Shown: positions 25,559-35,236 of the stretch, in pieces
How the letters are laid out: every line of letters begins with the position of its first letter
Position numbering within the stretch: the stretch's first letter is position 1
NCBI RefSeq assembly: GCF_019704315.1
Contig: NZ_AP024597.1
Span: 2,108,001-2,172,000 of the forward strand
Origin: Stygiolobus caldivivus
Lineage (GTDB): Archaea > Thermoproteota > Thermoprotei_A > Sulfolobales > Sulfolobaceae
Length of the DNA stretch: 64,000 nucleotides
Direction of reading: 5' to 3'
Notes under the pieces: model-generated
The model's input: only the letters and a program-made list of their open reading frames with translations
Database searches by the model: none
Told to the model about the DNA's origin: nothing
Made by a program: the position numbers and the translations under genes

Positions 25559-27117
25559 ACCTCATTGAACTTAAGGGCGTTGAGGTGACGTATACTGGTA
25601 GGGCTAAGCCTTCATTAACAGTAGAACAGTTCAACGTAAAAGAAGGGGAATCAGTACTTATTGTAGGTAAGTCGGGGTCAGGGAAGTCGACATTAGTAAG
25701 TGTAATAAACGGCGTTATCCCCAATATGATTACGGCACAAGTTAAAGGGGAAATTAACGTATTCGGCAAAGACCCCAGAAAGACTCCTATTTTCGAAATA
25801 GCCAAGAATATAGGTACGGTATTACAAGACCCCGAAATGCAGGTCTTCAACCACAAAGTCGTAGACGAAATAGCCTTTGGACCTGAAAACTTAATGTTAC
25901 CGCCTGAAGAGATTATGAACAGGGTTACCGAGTCTTCAAAGGTCGCAGGGGTTTATGAACTTTTGGAGAGGGAGACCCAGACTTTGTCTGGGGGTGAGCT
26001 GCAGAGGACAGTCCTCGCATCGGTCTTAGCGATGGGGCCGAGGGCTTTGATACTGGACGAACCGACTTCCAACATAGACCCAGAAGGCACTGCACAGATT
26101 TTTTCACTGATCAAGAGGTTCAGGCAAGAAAAAAGGACCTTGTTAATTGTAGAGCACAAGTTAGAGAGGGTCTTACCTTACGTTGACCGTGTGGTCTTAA
26201 TTGATAAGGGTAAGTTAGTTTTTGACATCGGTAAGGACGAATTAGTGGACAAGGCTGACATATTGAGCGAAGCCGGGGTAGAAGTGCCTGATTATTATTT
26301 TCACATGAAGAAACACAAGTCAGTCCAAAAGTACGTGTATTCACCGCCTCCTAGGGTAAAAGGGGACTCTGTAGTCCTAGACTCGAGCGTTAAGGTCTGG
26401 GAGAGGAAGACCGGGAAGGTCCTAGTTGACACTTCTTTGACTTTAAGGAGGGGGGAAATAACAGCCCTGATGGGGAGGAACGGTGCCGGGAAGTCCACCC
26501 TCCTTAAGGCAATAATGGGCCTCTTGGATAAGAAGTTAGCGTCTGAGATAAGGCTAGTCGTAGAAGGGAAAGACATAAGTAAAGCCAGCATTATGGAGAG
26601 GGGGGCATATATAGGTTATCTCCCCCAAAACTTCGACGTTATGTTCATAAAGAGGACTGTGGAGGACGAAGTAGCATTTGCGATGAAAAATAGGGGCATA
26701 TATAATAGGGACACGTTAAACGAGATCTTAAAGATGTTTTCTCTGTACGAAATCAGGCGCGAAGACCCGTTAATGCTATCGATGGGGCAAAGGAGGAGGG
26801 TCGCAATGGCCTCGGTTATAGCATCTGGAGCAAAGATCTTATTAATGGACGAGCCCACGAGCGGGCAGGACTGGTACCACAGGGAGATGCTGGGTAAGGA
26901 AGTCATACACCTGAGAGATAAGGGCTTCTCTTTCCTAATAGTGACCCACGACTCAAGGTTTGTAGACAAGTTCTGTGACAGAGTCCTAGTCATGGACAAA
27001 GGTAAGATAGTCGCGGAGGGAGTGCCAGAAGAAGTCTTCTTCAAGGAGGGACTTGGTATCCACCCGCCAACAGAGTACTTGGTGATGAAATATGGTACCT
27101 TGGAGTTTTCTATATGA
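25555..27117 (+). CDS. ecfA: ECF importer ATPase, two ABC domains fused (A-A')
   Basis: 520 residues. The first ABC domain has Walker A GKSGSGKST, signature LSGGELQ and Walker B ALILDEPTS. The second has GRNGAGKST, LSMGQRRR and ILLMDEPTS. Both have the Q-loop and H-loop context (IVEHK, LIVTHD). Fusion of the two ATPases fits the YkoD-like branch. It powers import by the S component upstream and the T component downstream, and could also serve the orphan T at 6067-6966. It starts inside the S gene stop (ATGA), and its end overlaps the T gene by 26 bases. Confidence 0.9.
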   Translation: MNLIELKGVEVTYTGRAKPSLTVEQFNVKEGESVLIVGKSGSGKSTLVSVINGVIPNMITAQVKGEINVFGKDPRKTPIFEIAKNIGTVLQDPEMQVFNHKVVDEIAFGPENLMLPPEEIMNRVTESSKVAGVYELLERETQTLSGGELQRTVLASVLAMGPRALILDEPTSNIDPEGTAQIFSLIKRFRQEKRTLLIVEHKLERVLPYVDRVVLIDKGKLVFDIGKDELVDKADILSEAGVEVPDYYFHMKKHKSVQKYVYSPPPRVKGDSVVLDSSVKVWERKTGKVLVDTSLTLRRGEITALMGRNGAGKSTLLKAIMGLLDKKLASEIRLVVEGKDISKASIMERGAYIGYLPQNFDVMFIKRTVEDEVAFAMKNRGIYNRDTLNEILKMFSLYEIRREDPLMLSMGQRRRVAMASVIASGAKILLMDEPTSGQDWYHREMLGKEVIHLRDKGFSFLIVTHDSRFVDKFCDRVLVMDKGKIVAEGVPEEVFFKEGLGIHPPTEYLVMKYGTLEFSI

Positions 27118-28081
27118 AGACCCATTAACTCAGAACATAATAAGCTGGTTCTTATTCTTCTACGGGGTAGCCTTACCTATAGTTATTATTATAGGTGTAA
27201 TAGGGCTAAAAGGGTTTATAGAGATTACGAGGTTTGAAAAAGGAGACACGTTCTTATATAAGTTAAACCCGGTGACAAAGCTCGTTTTCGGAGTTATCGT
27301 TATGGTCGTGGCTTCGACTACCATCTGGTGGATAGGTGCTATTTTAACGTTAGCTATTTTACCGCTTTATTTGACGTTAAATAACGGGGTAAAGAAGTTC
27401 TTATACGTCGTACTCTTAGTCTTCTCCACAATTGTAGGTACTGCTTGGGCTGCAGCCCCTTATACGCCACCTTCTGTATTACAGCTCGTCTTCCCCGATA
27501 CTTCGGCTTACCAGACAGTATGGGTATGGCCCAGCTATTTTTCCTTCATGGGTTATGAACCTACCTTAACTCTCCAAGCACTGATATACGGCCTTCAGAT
27601 CTCCTTTAGGGTGACAGCTACTTTAGTGTCCGCACTACTCTTAATACTTACCACTACGACTTCGGATATTTTCAGGATGTTTACTAAGATGAAGATCCCT
27701 TTACCTCTGACTTTTTCAATAATGGTAGGAGTGAGGACGGTACCCAAGATATTTGAGATCTTAGATACGTCGGTTAAGATGCAGTTACTAAGGGGGCTGA
27801 GCTATAACAAGCCTAGGGTCTTCAGGGTCGGTTACTACTTTTATGCGGGGTTAATGGCTATAGTGCCCGCGATAGTGTACTTATTTAGGGGCGCTAAGAC
27901 CCTTGCTATATCTGCAGACACCAGGGGTTTCAGGGCATACCCAAGTAGGACTTCTTTGGTGAATTTAGGGTTTAGCAGGCTAGATTATATAATGTTCGGG
28001 ATAGTCCTTGCGTTAATTATATTGGACGTCTTAGCTAATATGTACGGTTTTGGAAGGACTATACCCTATGAAGGGTTGTAA
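27092..28081 (+). CDS. ecfT: ECF importer transmembrane (T) component
   Basis: 329 residues, about six to eight membrane helices. Two coupling signatures are visible: MQLLRGLSY and LAISADTRGFRAY, the latter an intact ADTRG motif. It transmits ATP hydrolysis from the fused ATPase to the S component. Last gene of the operon, overlapping the ATPase gene, so the three are translated together. Its orphan paralogue at 6067-6966 lacks the Gly of the ADTRG motif. Confidence 0.9.
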   Translation: MVPWSFLYEDPLTQNIISWFLFFYGVALPIVIIIGVIGLKGFIEITRFEKGDTFLYKLNPVTKLVFGVIVMVVASTTIWWIGAILTLAILPLYLTLNNGVKKFLYVVLLVFSTIVGTAWAAAPYTPPSVLQLVFPDTSAYQTVWVWPSYFSFMGYEPTLTLQALIYGLQISFRVTATLVSALLLILTTTTSDIFRMFTKMKIPLPLTFSIMVGVRTVPKIFEILDTSVKMQLLRGLSYNKPRVFRVGYYFYAGLMAIVPAIVYLFRGAKTLAISADTRGFRAYPSRTSLVNLGFSRLDYIMFGIVLALIILDVLANMYGFGRTIPYEGL

Positions 28082-28139
28082 GTTTTTTTGTCAGACAAAT
28101 TTATAAATCGTTGCGAATATCGATCAGTAGGTGTATGAA

Positions 28140-29732
28140 ATGAGGTCTATAAATAGAATCGTTATGTTACTAGTTTTTATAACCTTAATTTTAGTCTCTC
28201 CCTTGACTTCGTCCACTACTCCTACAGCTACTCCCATTAAACACGTCATTATCATAATTGAGGAAAACCACTCTTTTGATAACCTCTTCGGTACCTACCC
28301 CTTCGGATGGCCGCCTATAATAAATAACATAACCCTCTCGGTTATGTGGCCTGAAGGGCTATATACCAATTATACTCAACTTGAACAATCGAAAGACGGT
28401 GTACTCGACTACATAACCGTGCCCAACGTCCCTTGGTTCCCCTTTGCAGGAGCCTCTCACCCCTATTACGCTAATGCGTGGGATACCGTAGACCCTTACG
28501 AAGGTTGGTCTTCCTATCACGGGGACTACTGGTTCGGGAAGCCGGTAGGGTTTGTATACTACTCAGGCCCCCAGTCCATGGCTTATTTCTCTTATCAACA
28601 GGTCGGGATATTGTGGGACTATGCTGAGGAATACGTACTAGCAGATAACTATTATGCACCGGTTCTCGGGCTCACTGAGCCTAATAGAGTCGCGTATCTG
28701 ACCGGTGCACCTCCTAACTTCTACTCAGATAGTGCGTCTGACGTAGTGCCTTTGAACCAGACGATATTTTATCAGCTCACTACGTACGGTGTTTCGTGGG
28801 ACTATTTCGTCTATAATTACCAAGGCGGTATCCCGTGGCCCCTGAACGCGTTTTCCGGGATCCGTGCTTATCAGTCTCATATTCAAGGGCTAGACCAGTT
28901 TTTCAGTGACCTCAGAGACGGGAACCTCCCATCAGTAAGCTGGGTTATGTTAATAGGGTGTAACGCGGACTACTACGACATGCACCCACCGTACAACGTA
29001 ACAGAAGGTGCTGTCGAACTCAACACCATTATTAATGAGGTGATGAAGAGTCCTTATTGGAATTCCTCAGTTATATTCATAACTTTTGATGAGGGCGGAG
29101 GTTATTACGACCAAGTGACTCCTCCTGCGATTAACTCCATGGGTTTAGGGCAGAGAATACCGTTACTTATTATCTCGCCTTATGCAAAAGAGGCGTGGGT
29201 AGACAATTACACGCTCTCCGGGTATACCCTTTTAGGGTTTATTGATTATAACTGGCACCTCCCGTGGTTTACTAAATGGGTAGAGGACAGCGACGTAGAG
29301 GGGCTATTACAGGCGTTTAATTTCTCGGCAAACCCCAGACCGCCTATAATACTTACTCCTAATAACTGGACTTACCCTATCCCATTACAGTACCCAGTTC
29401 ACTACGGATATATTGCAAAAGTCTCCCAAGGGAAGTCTTATGCTCAGGTCTATCCTGCCCCTGCGGTGTCGTTCTTGTTCCCGATGACGTTTGCCGGGTT
29501 TGCTTTGATCGTGGCTTCGTTTTTCGTTAAATCTAAGAGAAAAGCGTTGTTGAACATCTCGGTCATCTTAATGCTGTTAGTCACTGGTATTGCACTATAT
29601 TATAACTCGTCTTTTGTAATGTATTCTTTCGTAGTACATTACTATACATATTCCGGGCTGATAGGGTTCTTAGTGGCCGGTGCACTGAGATTAAAGTTTG
29701 ATAACAAGGTGAGAGCGGGTGGATATAGGTGA
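28140..29732 (+). CDS. secreted phosphoesterase of the phospholipase C / acid phosphatase family
   Basis: About 530 residues. An N-terminal signal segment (RIVMLLVFITLILVSPL) leads into HVIIIIEENHSFDNLFG, the hallmark metal site of the family. LTEPNRVAYLTG and FITFDEGGGYYDQ follow. Several sequons suggest glycosylation. The C-terminus has about three membrane helices, so the enzyme is anchored outside the cell, probably releasing phosphate from esters at low pH. TTTATAAA at 28100-28107 places transcription at about 28131, where a GTG three codons upstream of the ATG is an alternative start. The next gene overlaps its end by 14 bases. Confidence 0.85.
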   Translation: MRSINRIVMLLVFITLILVSPLTSSTTPTATPIKHVIIIIEENHSFDNLFGTYPFGWPPIINNITLSVMWPEGLYTNYTQLEQSKDGVLDYITVPNVPWFPFAGASHPYYANAWDTVDPYEGWSSYHGDYWFGKPVGFVYYSGPQSMAYFSYQQVGILWDYAEEYVLADNYYAPVLGLTEPNRVAYLTGAPPNFYSDSASDVVPLNQTIFYQLTTYGVSWDYFVYNYQGGIPWPLNAFSGIRAYQSHIQGLDQFFSDLRDGNLPSVSWVMLIGCNADYYDMHPPYNVTEGAVELNTIINEVMKSPYWNSSVIFITFDEGGGYYDQVTPPAINSMGLGQRIPLLIISPYAKEAWVDNYTLSGYTLLGFIDYNWHLPWFTKWVEDSDVEGLLQAFNFSANPRPPIILTPNNWTYPIPLQYPVHYGYIAKVSQGKSYAQVYPAPAVSFLFPMTFAGFALIVASFFVKSKRKALLNISVILMLLVTGIALYYNSSFVMYSFVVHYYTYSGLIGFLVAGALRLKFDNKVRAGGYR

Positions 29733-30252
29733 AATAGCGTTTTTAGCGTCTTTTTTGCCTTGCAGCTTTGAAGGCTTCGAAATGAGTATGTTCTGGAGTT
29801 TAGCGTCCTTAAAAGACAAAGCTAAGGCTAACTTAGGCGTGGTAGGTGGAGTTGTTGTAGTGACCCTTATGCTATATTTAACTTATATATTACTTCCGAC
29901 TCTGGTTTCCGATGTTACAGAGTATTATACCAAGCTACTGCTAGGTTTTTTACTCCTATCTCTGGCTACATATTTTCTTTATAAGGGCGAGTATCCTGAG
30001 CCTAAGGGTGCTTTTTTAGTAGCGTTTCTAGGGATTATAGCGGAAGGGTTAGAAGTAGACGTATTTTCGGTGAGTTCATGGATAATGACTGGTAGTTTCC
30101 TGGGGATAATCGGTGGCTTTGTAGGTTTTCTCTGGAGCTTGTTTGCCCTTAAAGGAATATCGCTGAAAATACCTAAACAAGCCCTAAAAACATTAGCCGT
30201 AATTATTCTGTATTCAGTAGGGTTTATCGTATTGACTAGCGGGTTAGTTTAA
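29719..30252 (+). CDS. membrane protein with two E-G-x-E helices, possible metal transporter
   Basis: 177 residues with about six helices and a GTG start. Two halves each carry the same signature: FEGFEMSMFWS in helix 1 and AEGLEVDVFSV in helix 4. The layout looks like an internal duplication. Paired acidic E-x-x-E helices are used for cation passage in FTR1 iron permeases and in UPF0016-type exchangers, so cation transport is a fair inference, but the family assignment is not secure. The 14-base overlap with the phosphoesterase gene indicates one transcript, perhaps linking phosphate release with ion handling. Confidence 0.65.
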   Translation: MDIGEIAFLASFLPCSFEGFEMSMFWSLASLKDKAKANLGVVGGVVVVTLMLYLTYILLPTLVSDVTEYYTKLLLGFLLLSLATYFLYKGEYPEPKGAFLVAFLGIIAEGLEVDVFSVSSWIMTGSFLGIIGGFVGFLWSLFALKGISLKIPKQALKTLAVIILYSVGFIVLTSGLV

Positions 30253-30831
30253 GCTTTTTTGTTTGTTTAAAGGCATCTCATCTAAAATATTCTATAATAT
30301 GTAATTAGACAAGATAAAAGTAATCGGGAGTAGGTCATACACGGGTATGGAGCACTAAGAGAGAATCCGTGTGACCAAGGATACGTTAAAGGGGAGAGGT
30401 TTGGTATAACTGTAGACCAAGGTATAGCGTCCCCTTTTCCATATTAAATTGCTTTTAGCTACCGAGTAGTAGCTTTATTATTGTCTAGTTTCTCCTAACA
30501 CGGTGGACGAGTGTGATCCCCATAAAGGTGCACCGTAAAGTAACAAGAAAAGGATAGGTTGTGGTACGAGGTTGTCACCTTATATTTTAGCCGGTTTATG
30601 CTCAGCCAGACACTATTAGGTACTAAAGGGCAGGTCCTCGTCATGTTCACGATGAATACGTATACTTCGAGTTAATAATGTCCCCTATAAACTGACGGAG
30701 TATTATATAAATGAAACCGCTAAAAATAATAAAACTGTTTTTAAAGATAAGATCTAATGTTGGCTTTCTACACACAGTTCAATACTAGGGTGAGTTTTAG
30801 TACTAGAGCTATATAAAAAGGGTGCTCAGCC
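30253..30831. other. gene-free stretch with repeat family 3 and the amidotransferase promoter
   Basis: At about 30617-30720 lies a repeat shared with 47741-47850 (blocks TTAGGTACTAAAGGGCA and CCTATAAACTGAC-like). An ATATAAAA box at 30811-30818 serves the next gene. No gene is visible. Confidence 0.45.
30617..30720 (+). repeat. repeat family 3, copy a
   Basis: Shares TAGGTACTAAAGGGCA near its start and TATAAACTGAC, about 70 bases on, with 47741-47850, with intervening substitutions. It lacks the inverted repeat seen in the other copy. Confidence 0.5.
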
Positions 30832-31533
30832 GTGTGTAGGATGCTAGCGTATAGGGGAGAAGATAAAGGTGAATTAGAGTCATTGTTTTCGTGTCTTGTC
30901 AGGTCAGCAAAGAAGGACCCAATAACCGGGGACGTCCACGGTGATGGCTGGGGGATAGTAGCATATACTGACGCAGGTACTCTTGTTCACTATAGGAGTG
31001 CCCTCCCTATCTTTGAAGACAATAACGCGAATAAAGTCTTGGAGTTACTGGAAGGTAAAATGTGGGTAATCGTCCATGCAAGGTTAGCTACTGACAAAAG
31101 TTTAGTAGACGCTAAATTTTCCCACCCTTATCTGGAGACTACTCCTGGCGAGTTAATTTACGTAGCACATAACGGAAGTGTAGATAAAGAGGGTTTGGGA
31201 AAATATTTGGGAATTGATGCTAAGTACATGGTAGATTCAGAGTTGATCGGAAAATTTATAGTTAAAGAAGGGTTGGATCAGCTATCATTAGATAAGTTGA
31301 AAGGCTTTACCAGAAGCGCCCTTAACGTATTTATCTTAAGGGTTCCTAGGAATTCGAGAGAGCCTAAGTTGTATTATTTAAATTTCTATAGGCAGGAGTA
31401 TATAGAAAAGAGAGGGATACCCGCAGAATATTATAAATTATACAAGAAGAATAATGCAGTTTTTTCTTCCTCATTAGCTTATTTCTGTGGAAAAGACATT
31501 CAGGTAGAAGTAGGAAAGTTCGACGAAATATAA
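30832..31533 (+). CDS. class II (Ntn-type) glutamine amidotransferase-like protein
   Basis: 233 residues. The start GTG-TGT-AGG gives Met-Cys-Arg, with Cys2 as the N-terminal nucleophile after Met removal. VHARLAT and AHNGSVD supply the glutamine-site and oxyanion residues. It is a stand-alone amidase domain of about the usual length (YafJ/GAT-II type), with no fused synthase. The function is hydrolysis of glutamine or a gamma-glutamyl compound; the physiological substrate is unknown. The TATA box at 30811-30818 is rather close to this GTG and would fit an ATG at 30841 better, but that start would remove the nucleophile. The 916-residue gene follows 81 bases downstream. Confidence 0.8.
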   Translation: MCRMLAYRGEDKGELESLFSCLVRSAKKDPITGDVHGDGWGIVAYTDAGTLVHYRSALPIFEDNNANKVLELLEGKMWVIVHARLATDKSLVDAKFSHPYLETTPGELIYVAHNGSVDKEGLGKYLGIDAKYMVDSELIGKFIVKEGLDQLSLDKLKGFTRSALNVFILRVPRNSREPKLYYLNFYRQEYIEKRGIPAEYYKLYKKNNAVFSSSLAYFCGKDIQVEVGKFDEI

Positions 31534-31614
31534 AGAGGTCTAATAACGCGAAAGATTGCCCTATTTGTGGCAATTTGAAAAAAGTTTATAGTATTATTTT
31601 ATAAAGATAATGGT

Positions 31615-34365
31615 ATGGATATCGTAAGGAGTTTTGATCATACTCGCTCCGCTACCAGAAGGATGAGCTCACCTGTTGAGGGTGTGGAGGTTTATGTTGG
31701 GTCGTGGTTCTTAGAGAATTACCCTACCAGTATGGACGAACCTAGAGAATCGGAGATAAGGATTAAGCTCCCGCAAAATATGGTATTACCTAGGGAGTTT
31801 TACGTAGTGTTAAGGGACCTGGATTCACAAGCAGAGCAAATGAGGCTTTATTTCAGGCTGGAAAACGATCAGGACGTTAGCAAGGGGGATGTAATAGGGT
31901 CTTCGCTGATAAAGTCAGATAGGTCAATAAGGCTCCTTAGACCAAACACTGAGGCTAAATACTATTTGGAAATAGAGGGGAATAGGTACGTAGTAACGGT
32001 AGTGAACTTCGTACCTATAGTCATAAGGGAAAATGGCAACCATACGTTTCTATTTGAACTGTCTATAGAGAACATCACTGAGAACAGGGTTGAGTTCGTA
32101 GAAAAATTTTACGTAATACAACGTATTACTGTAAAATATATTTTATCTAAAGTGTTCGATAACCAATTTTACCAATCTATAGTAGGGAGTATACTTAATT
32201 ATTCTTCAGCTTTTCCGTTAAAAGTGTATTTGTATAAGGAGGGGAAGTTAGAGGATAAAAACGCCTTTTTGTATAAACCGTGTAAGTCTTCTTACCTCGA
32301 AGACCAAGACGAGGCTAAGTGCTTGGGTAGCCTCAGAGATGAACTAGATCAGCTGATAAACAAGTATAAACCTGAAAGACCTGATGAATACTTAGTCCTT
32401 ATAGGTTCAAAAGCCGTCAACGATGTTGTCGACAAGTCTCTTTCATTAATGTTCTTTGAGGACCTCATGGACTTCTTTACGGATATTGTACCCGTTTATA
32501 TAATAGGTAGGCAAGCTGAATACGTTGGTGGAGTAGAGAAGCTTTTTCTCAATATGTTCGTGGCACCGCCTGATAGGGTAGAGGACTATGTAAAGGGCTA
32601 CTTAGATTTAATTGCGAGGCATGACTTCGTTAGTGACGCGGGGTATACTAGAGTGGAAGACCTAACTTTAGTTAAGCAAGGTGACTTTTACCTGCTGATA
32701 ACTCCTATAATTACCCTCGATTTTATTAAGGCCTTAATAGGGTATGTGTTAAGTAAGGATGAGGAGAAAGCTAGAGATTTATTAGAGAACTTCAAGGAAT
32801 ATCAAGCGAAAAAAATAAGGGATTTGCAGGCTTCGCTACTCTCAAAAATACTTGGTAAAAACGTTAACTATGAAAGGCCCTCTTACTACTTTTCTAAAGC
32901 GATATATGAGCTTACTAGCTCTGATTGCCAGAATTCGCCGTATTATTTTCCATTTAGTAGTCTCCTTATCCAGAGGGACAGTAATTACTTATTTACAATT
33001 CCATTTATTGAAGAGCAATGGGGGTGTAAGACATTTTACGGGTTAGGTGACCTCTTCGTTAATATCCTTTTAGACGGTAGTTTAGTGCTTTTAAGCGGGG
33101 TTGAAAGAGTCATAAACACTGTTAGGAGCTATATTGACGAGGTAGACAAACTTGATTTAAACCTGGTTAAAGAACTAGACGTAAGGCATGAGTTCCTGAT
33201 GCGCCTTCTAAATGACTTAATAGTTGCTATACTTTTTAATAATAAGAACCAGCCTAAACCGGAAGTTGATAGGGTAGTAGACCTCTCCAAAAGGGCATTT
33301 ATTATAACTTATGCTAAACTTAAATACGACCTACACCGGGTCTATGCGTTATTTGAAAAAATATGTTATAATCCTAAAGCGTCTTTCATTAGGAATATAC
33401 TGAAATTATACGGTGATGATAGGGAGAAATTCATCCTCGATCTGGTATTAACTCTACGTGATGCCTATTTTATAAAATTGTTAGAGTCAAACGGGATTAA
33501 AATTACTAGAAACTATTTCTACCTTCTATCTATAAATAAGGCTAATATACCTAAATCAGAGATAAAGAGTGCAACGTCTACAATTGAAGGACTAATAAAT
33601 TTCTATTATAAATATCATACCAGATATGGGAAAAGAGCAAAGGAGATATTGTTACCTGTCTTCCGACAGTTTGTATTAAACACGTTTATTAGAGGATTAA
33701 GACTTCCCCCGGCGGACGAGATCCCTTCGTCTTTCAATGCACAAGAGTTTTCGTCGTTAATTAGTGAGGTTGACTGCGGGTTACCTTTATTGAGTCCTAA
33801 CTTGCTCGGGGCTTTTGAGAGTAAAGTAAATTACGAGGCGTTTAGGAACGTCCCTCTACCGGTTTTAATATACGTACCAGATAGGAATACCATTACTGTG
33901 AACGGCAGGACAACTATGGTCACAAGAAAAAATTTCGTATTATTTTCCTTTACTACACCCATAATAACACTAGAAGATGAGTTCACACTTGCTCATCACG
34001 GGCATAAGATAATGGTAAAAGGAGAACAAGTATATGTAGAACATGAAGGTAATGAGCACCCCGAAATTATAATAACATTAAAATACCCCGACGTTAAGGA
34101 GGCCCTGAAGTACATACCAGATGAGGGCTTATTTACTAAAAACTTTAATGAAATTTTTAACACTAACTATACCTCGGCATTTTCTATCTTGGATGATATA
34201 ATTACGTCTGCTAGGGATCAGGGAGTAGCTTTAGCGTGCGCGAATATTCAACCAATGATAAACCCTTCTGTGACTGCGAGTGTTAAATTTAAGCCTGGGT
34301 CAATAAGGCTTGGGCTCCTGACCCCTACTAGACGTAGAGATAGAGATACCCGTATTTTCTTGTAG
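31615..34365 (+). CDS. 916-residue protein of unknown function
   Basis: A large soluble protein without signal peptide or obvious membrane helix. Residues about 20-180 are beta-rich. The segment about 255-345 (YLVLIGSKAV, then PVYIIGRQAEYVGG) has the strand-helix rhythm of the second half of a von Willebrand A fold, without a MIDAS motif. The middle is helical with several Cys (CKSS, CLGS, DCQNS, CGL). The C-terminal part returns to beta, and the last residues are basic (TPTRRRDRDTR). I do not recognise a family. Codon use looks like that of its neighbours. The gene is single, with 643 bases of empty DNA after it. Confidence 0.75.
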   Translation: MDIVRSFDHTRSATRRMSSPVEGVEVYVGSWFLENYPTSMDEPRESEIRIKLPQNMVLPREFYVVLRDLDSQAEQMRLYFRLENDQDVSKGDVIGSSLIKSDRSIRLLRPNTEAKYYLEIEGNRYVVTVVNFVPIVIRENGNHTFLFELSIENITENRVEFVEKFYVIQRITVKYILSKVFDNQFYQSIVGSILNYSSAFPLKVYLYKEGKLEDKNAFLYKPCKSSYLEDQDEAKCLGSLRDELDQLINKYKPERPDEYLVLIGSKAVNDVVDKSLSLMFFEDLMDFFTDIVPVYIIGRQAEYVGGVEKLFLNMFVAPPDRVEDYVKGYLDLIARHDFVSDAGYTRVEDLTLVKQGDFYLLITPIITLDFIKALIGYVLSKDEEKARDLLENFKEYQAKKIRDLQASLLSKILGKNVNYERPSYYFSKAIYELTSSDCQNSPYYFPFSSLLIQRDSNYLFTIPFIEEQWGCKTFYGLGDLFVNILLDGSLVLLSGVERVINTVRSYIDEVDKLDLNLVKELDVRHEFLMRLLNDLIVAILFNNKNQPKPEVDRVVDLSKRAFIITYAKLKYDLHRVYALFEKICYNPKASFIRNILKLYGDDREKFILDLVLTLRDAYFIKLLESNGIKITRNYFYLLSINKANIPKSEIKSATSTIEGLINFYYKYHTRYGKRAKEILLPVFRQFVLNTFIRGLRLPPADEIPSSFNAQEFSSLISEVDCGLPLLSPNLLGAFESKVNYEAFRNVPLPVLIYVPDRNTITVNGRTTMVTRKNFVLFSFTTPIITLEDEFTLAHHGHKIMVKGEQVYVEHEGNEHPEIIITLKYPDVKEALKYIPDEGLFTKNFNEIFNTNYTSAFSILDDIITSARDQGVALACANIQPMINPSVTASVKFKPGSIRLGLLTPTRRRDRDTRIFL

Positions 34366-35008
34366 AAAGCGAGGTAGGAACCACGGCATTTATACCGGAA
34401 AATTACGGTAGTTTTAAAGTATATTATACCCGACATCAGTCTGAAATGCAACAGAGTCCTGAACGACTTAGCGTATTGAGGAAGTCCCTTTGTCCATTAA
34501 AGGTTCTATACGCTTATGTCTCTAATATACCTACAGTTTAACGGGTCTATTGCGAGTCCCGTAAATATCGTTTTATCCCCTTTTTGGGTGTGGGCTTATA
34601 TTGTTTTTCGCTAACTGTTTACTTGTTTTGCCCTTATGATACTAAGGGAGGACATGACACTATCATTCAGCAGTTATTCTACTTTAACGTATCTAAAAGA
34701 TTTTCAATAGAACCGGTGAATTACCTAAACTATTTTCAACAGGCCTGAGGAGTTCCCCAATCCCGAGATAGCTCTTAGTAATGCCCAGCCCCTTTTAGTA
34801 CTCCATATTTTTCAATAAACCGGACGTAAAAACTAAAAACTTTATCAGTAATACCAAGTGTTTCGTATTACCAAGGAAAAGTAGAATAACTGCTGTATCA
34901 TTCTATAGATCGTGCGTGAAAGGGATTCAGCCCCGTAGCGACGGTATAGGAAAAGGACTTAACATGCCTCAAGTACTGTGAAGAGATTTATAGCTTAATG
35001 ACTGCAAC
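34366..35008. other. gene-free stretch
   Basis: I see no gene and no clear repeat. ATTTATAG at 34986-34993 is a possible TATA box for the operon starting at 35009. Confidence 0.35.
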
Positions 35009-35236
35009 ATGAAACTTTTATCTGATTTGTATTTACTGTTTTTTAATTGTATTTTATTATTAATCTTATTTTTTATACAAAAATGCGGTTACTATACTGG
35101 AGGGGTCGTTAGGACGCCATACACAAGGCCTCTGAAAGTCCTTGCTGACGTAATTCTGCTGTGGTTTATAATAAGTGCTAATCGTATTATGCCCCTTTAC
35201 GTTTTTAAAAAGAAGGAGTTAAGGAAAGAAGTATGA
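35009..35236 (+). CDS. small membrane protein at the head of an operon
   Basis: 75 residues: a strongly hydrophobic helix (LYLLFFNCILLLILFFIQ), a short polar loop, a second helix (LADVILLWFIISA) and a basic tail. Its stop overlaps the start of the winged-helix gene in an ATGA, which argues that it is translated. The TATA box is only about 23 bases ahead of the ATG, a little short, so the start is uncertain. I know no family. Confidence 0.5.
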   Translation: MKLLSDLYLLFFNCILLLILFFIQKCGYYTGGVVRTPYTRPLKVLADVILLWFIISANRIMPLYVFKKKELRKEV

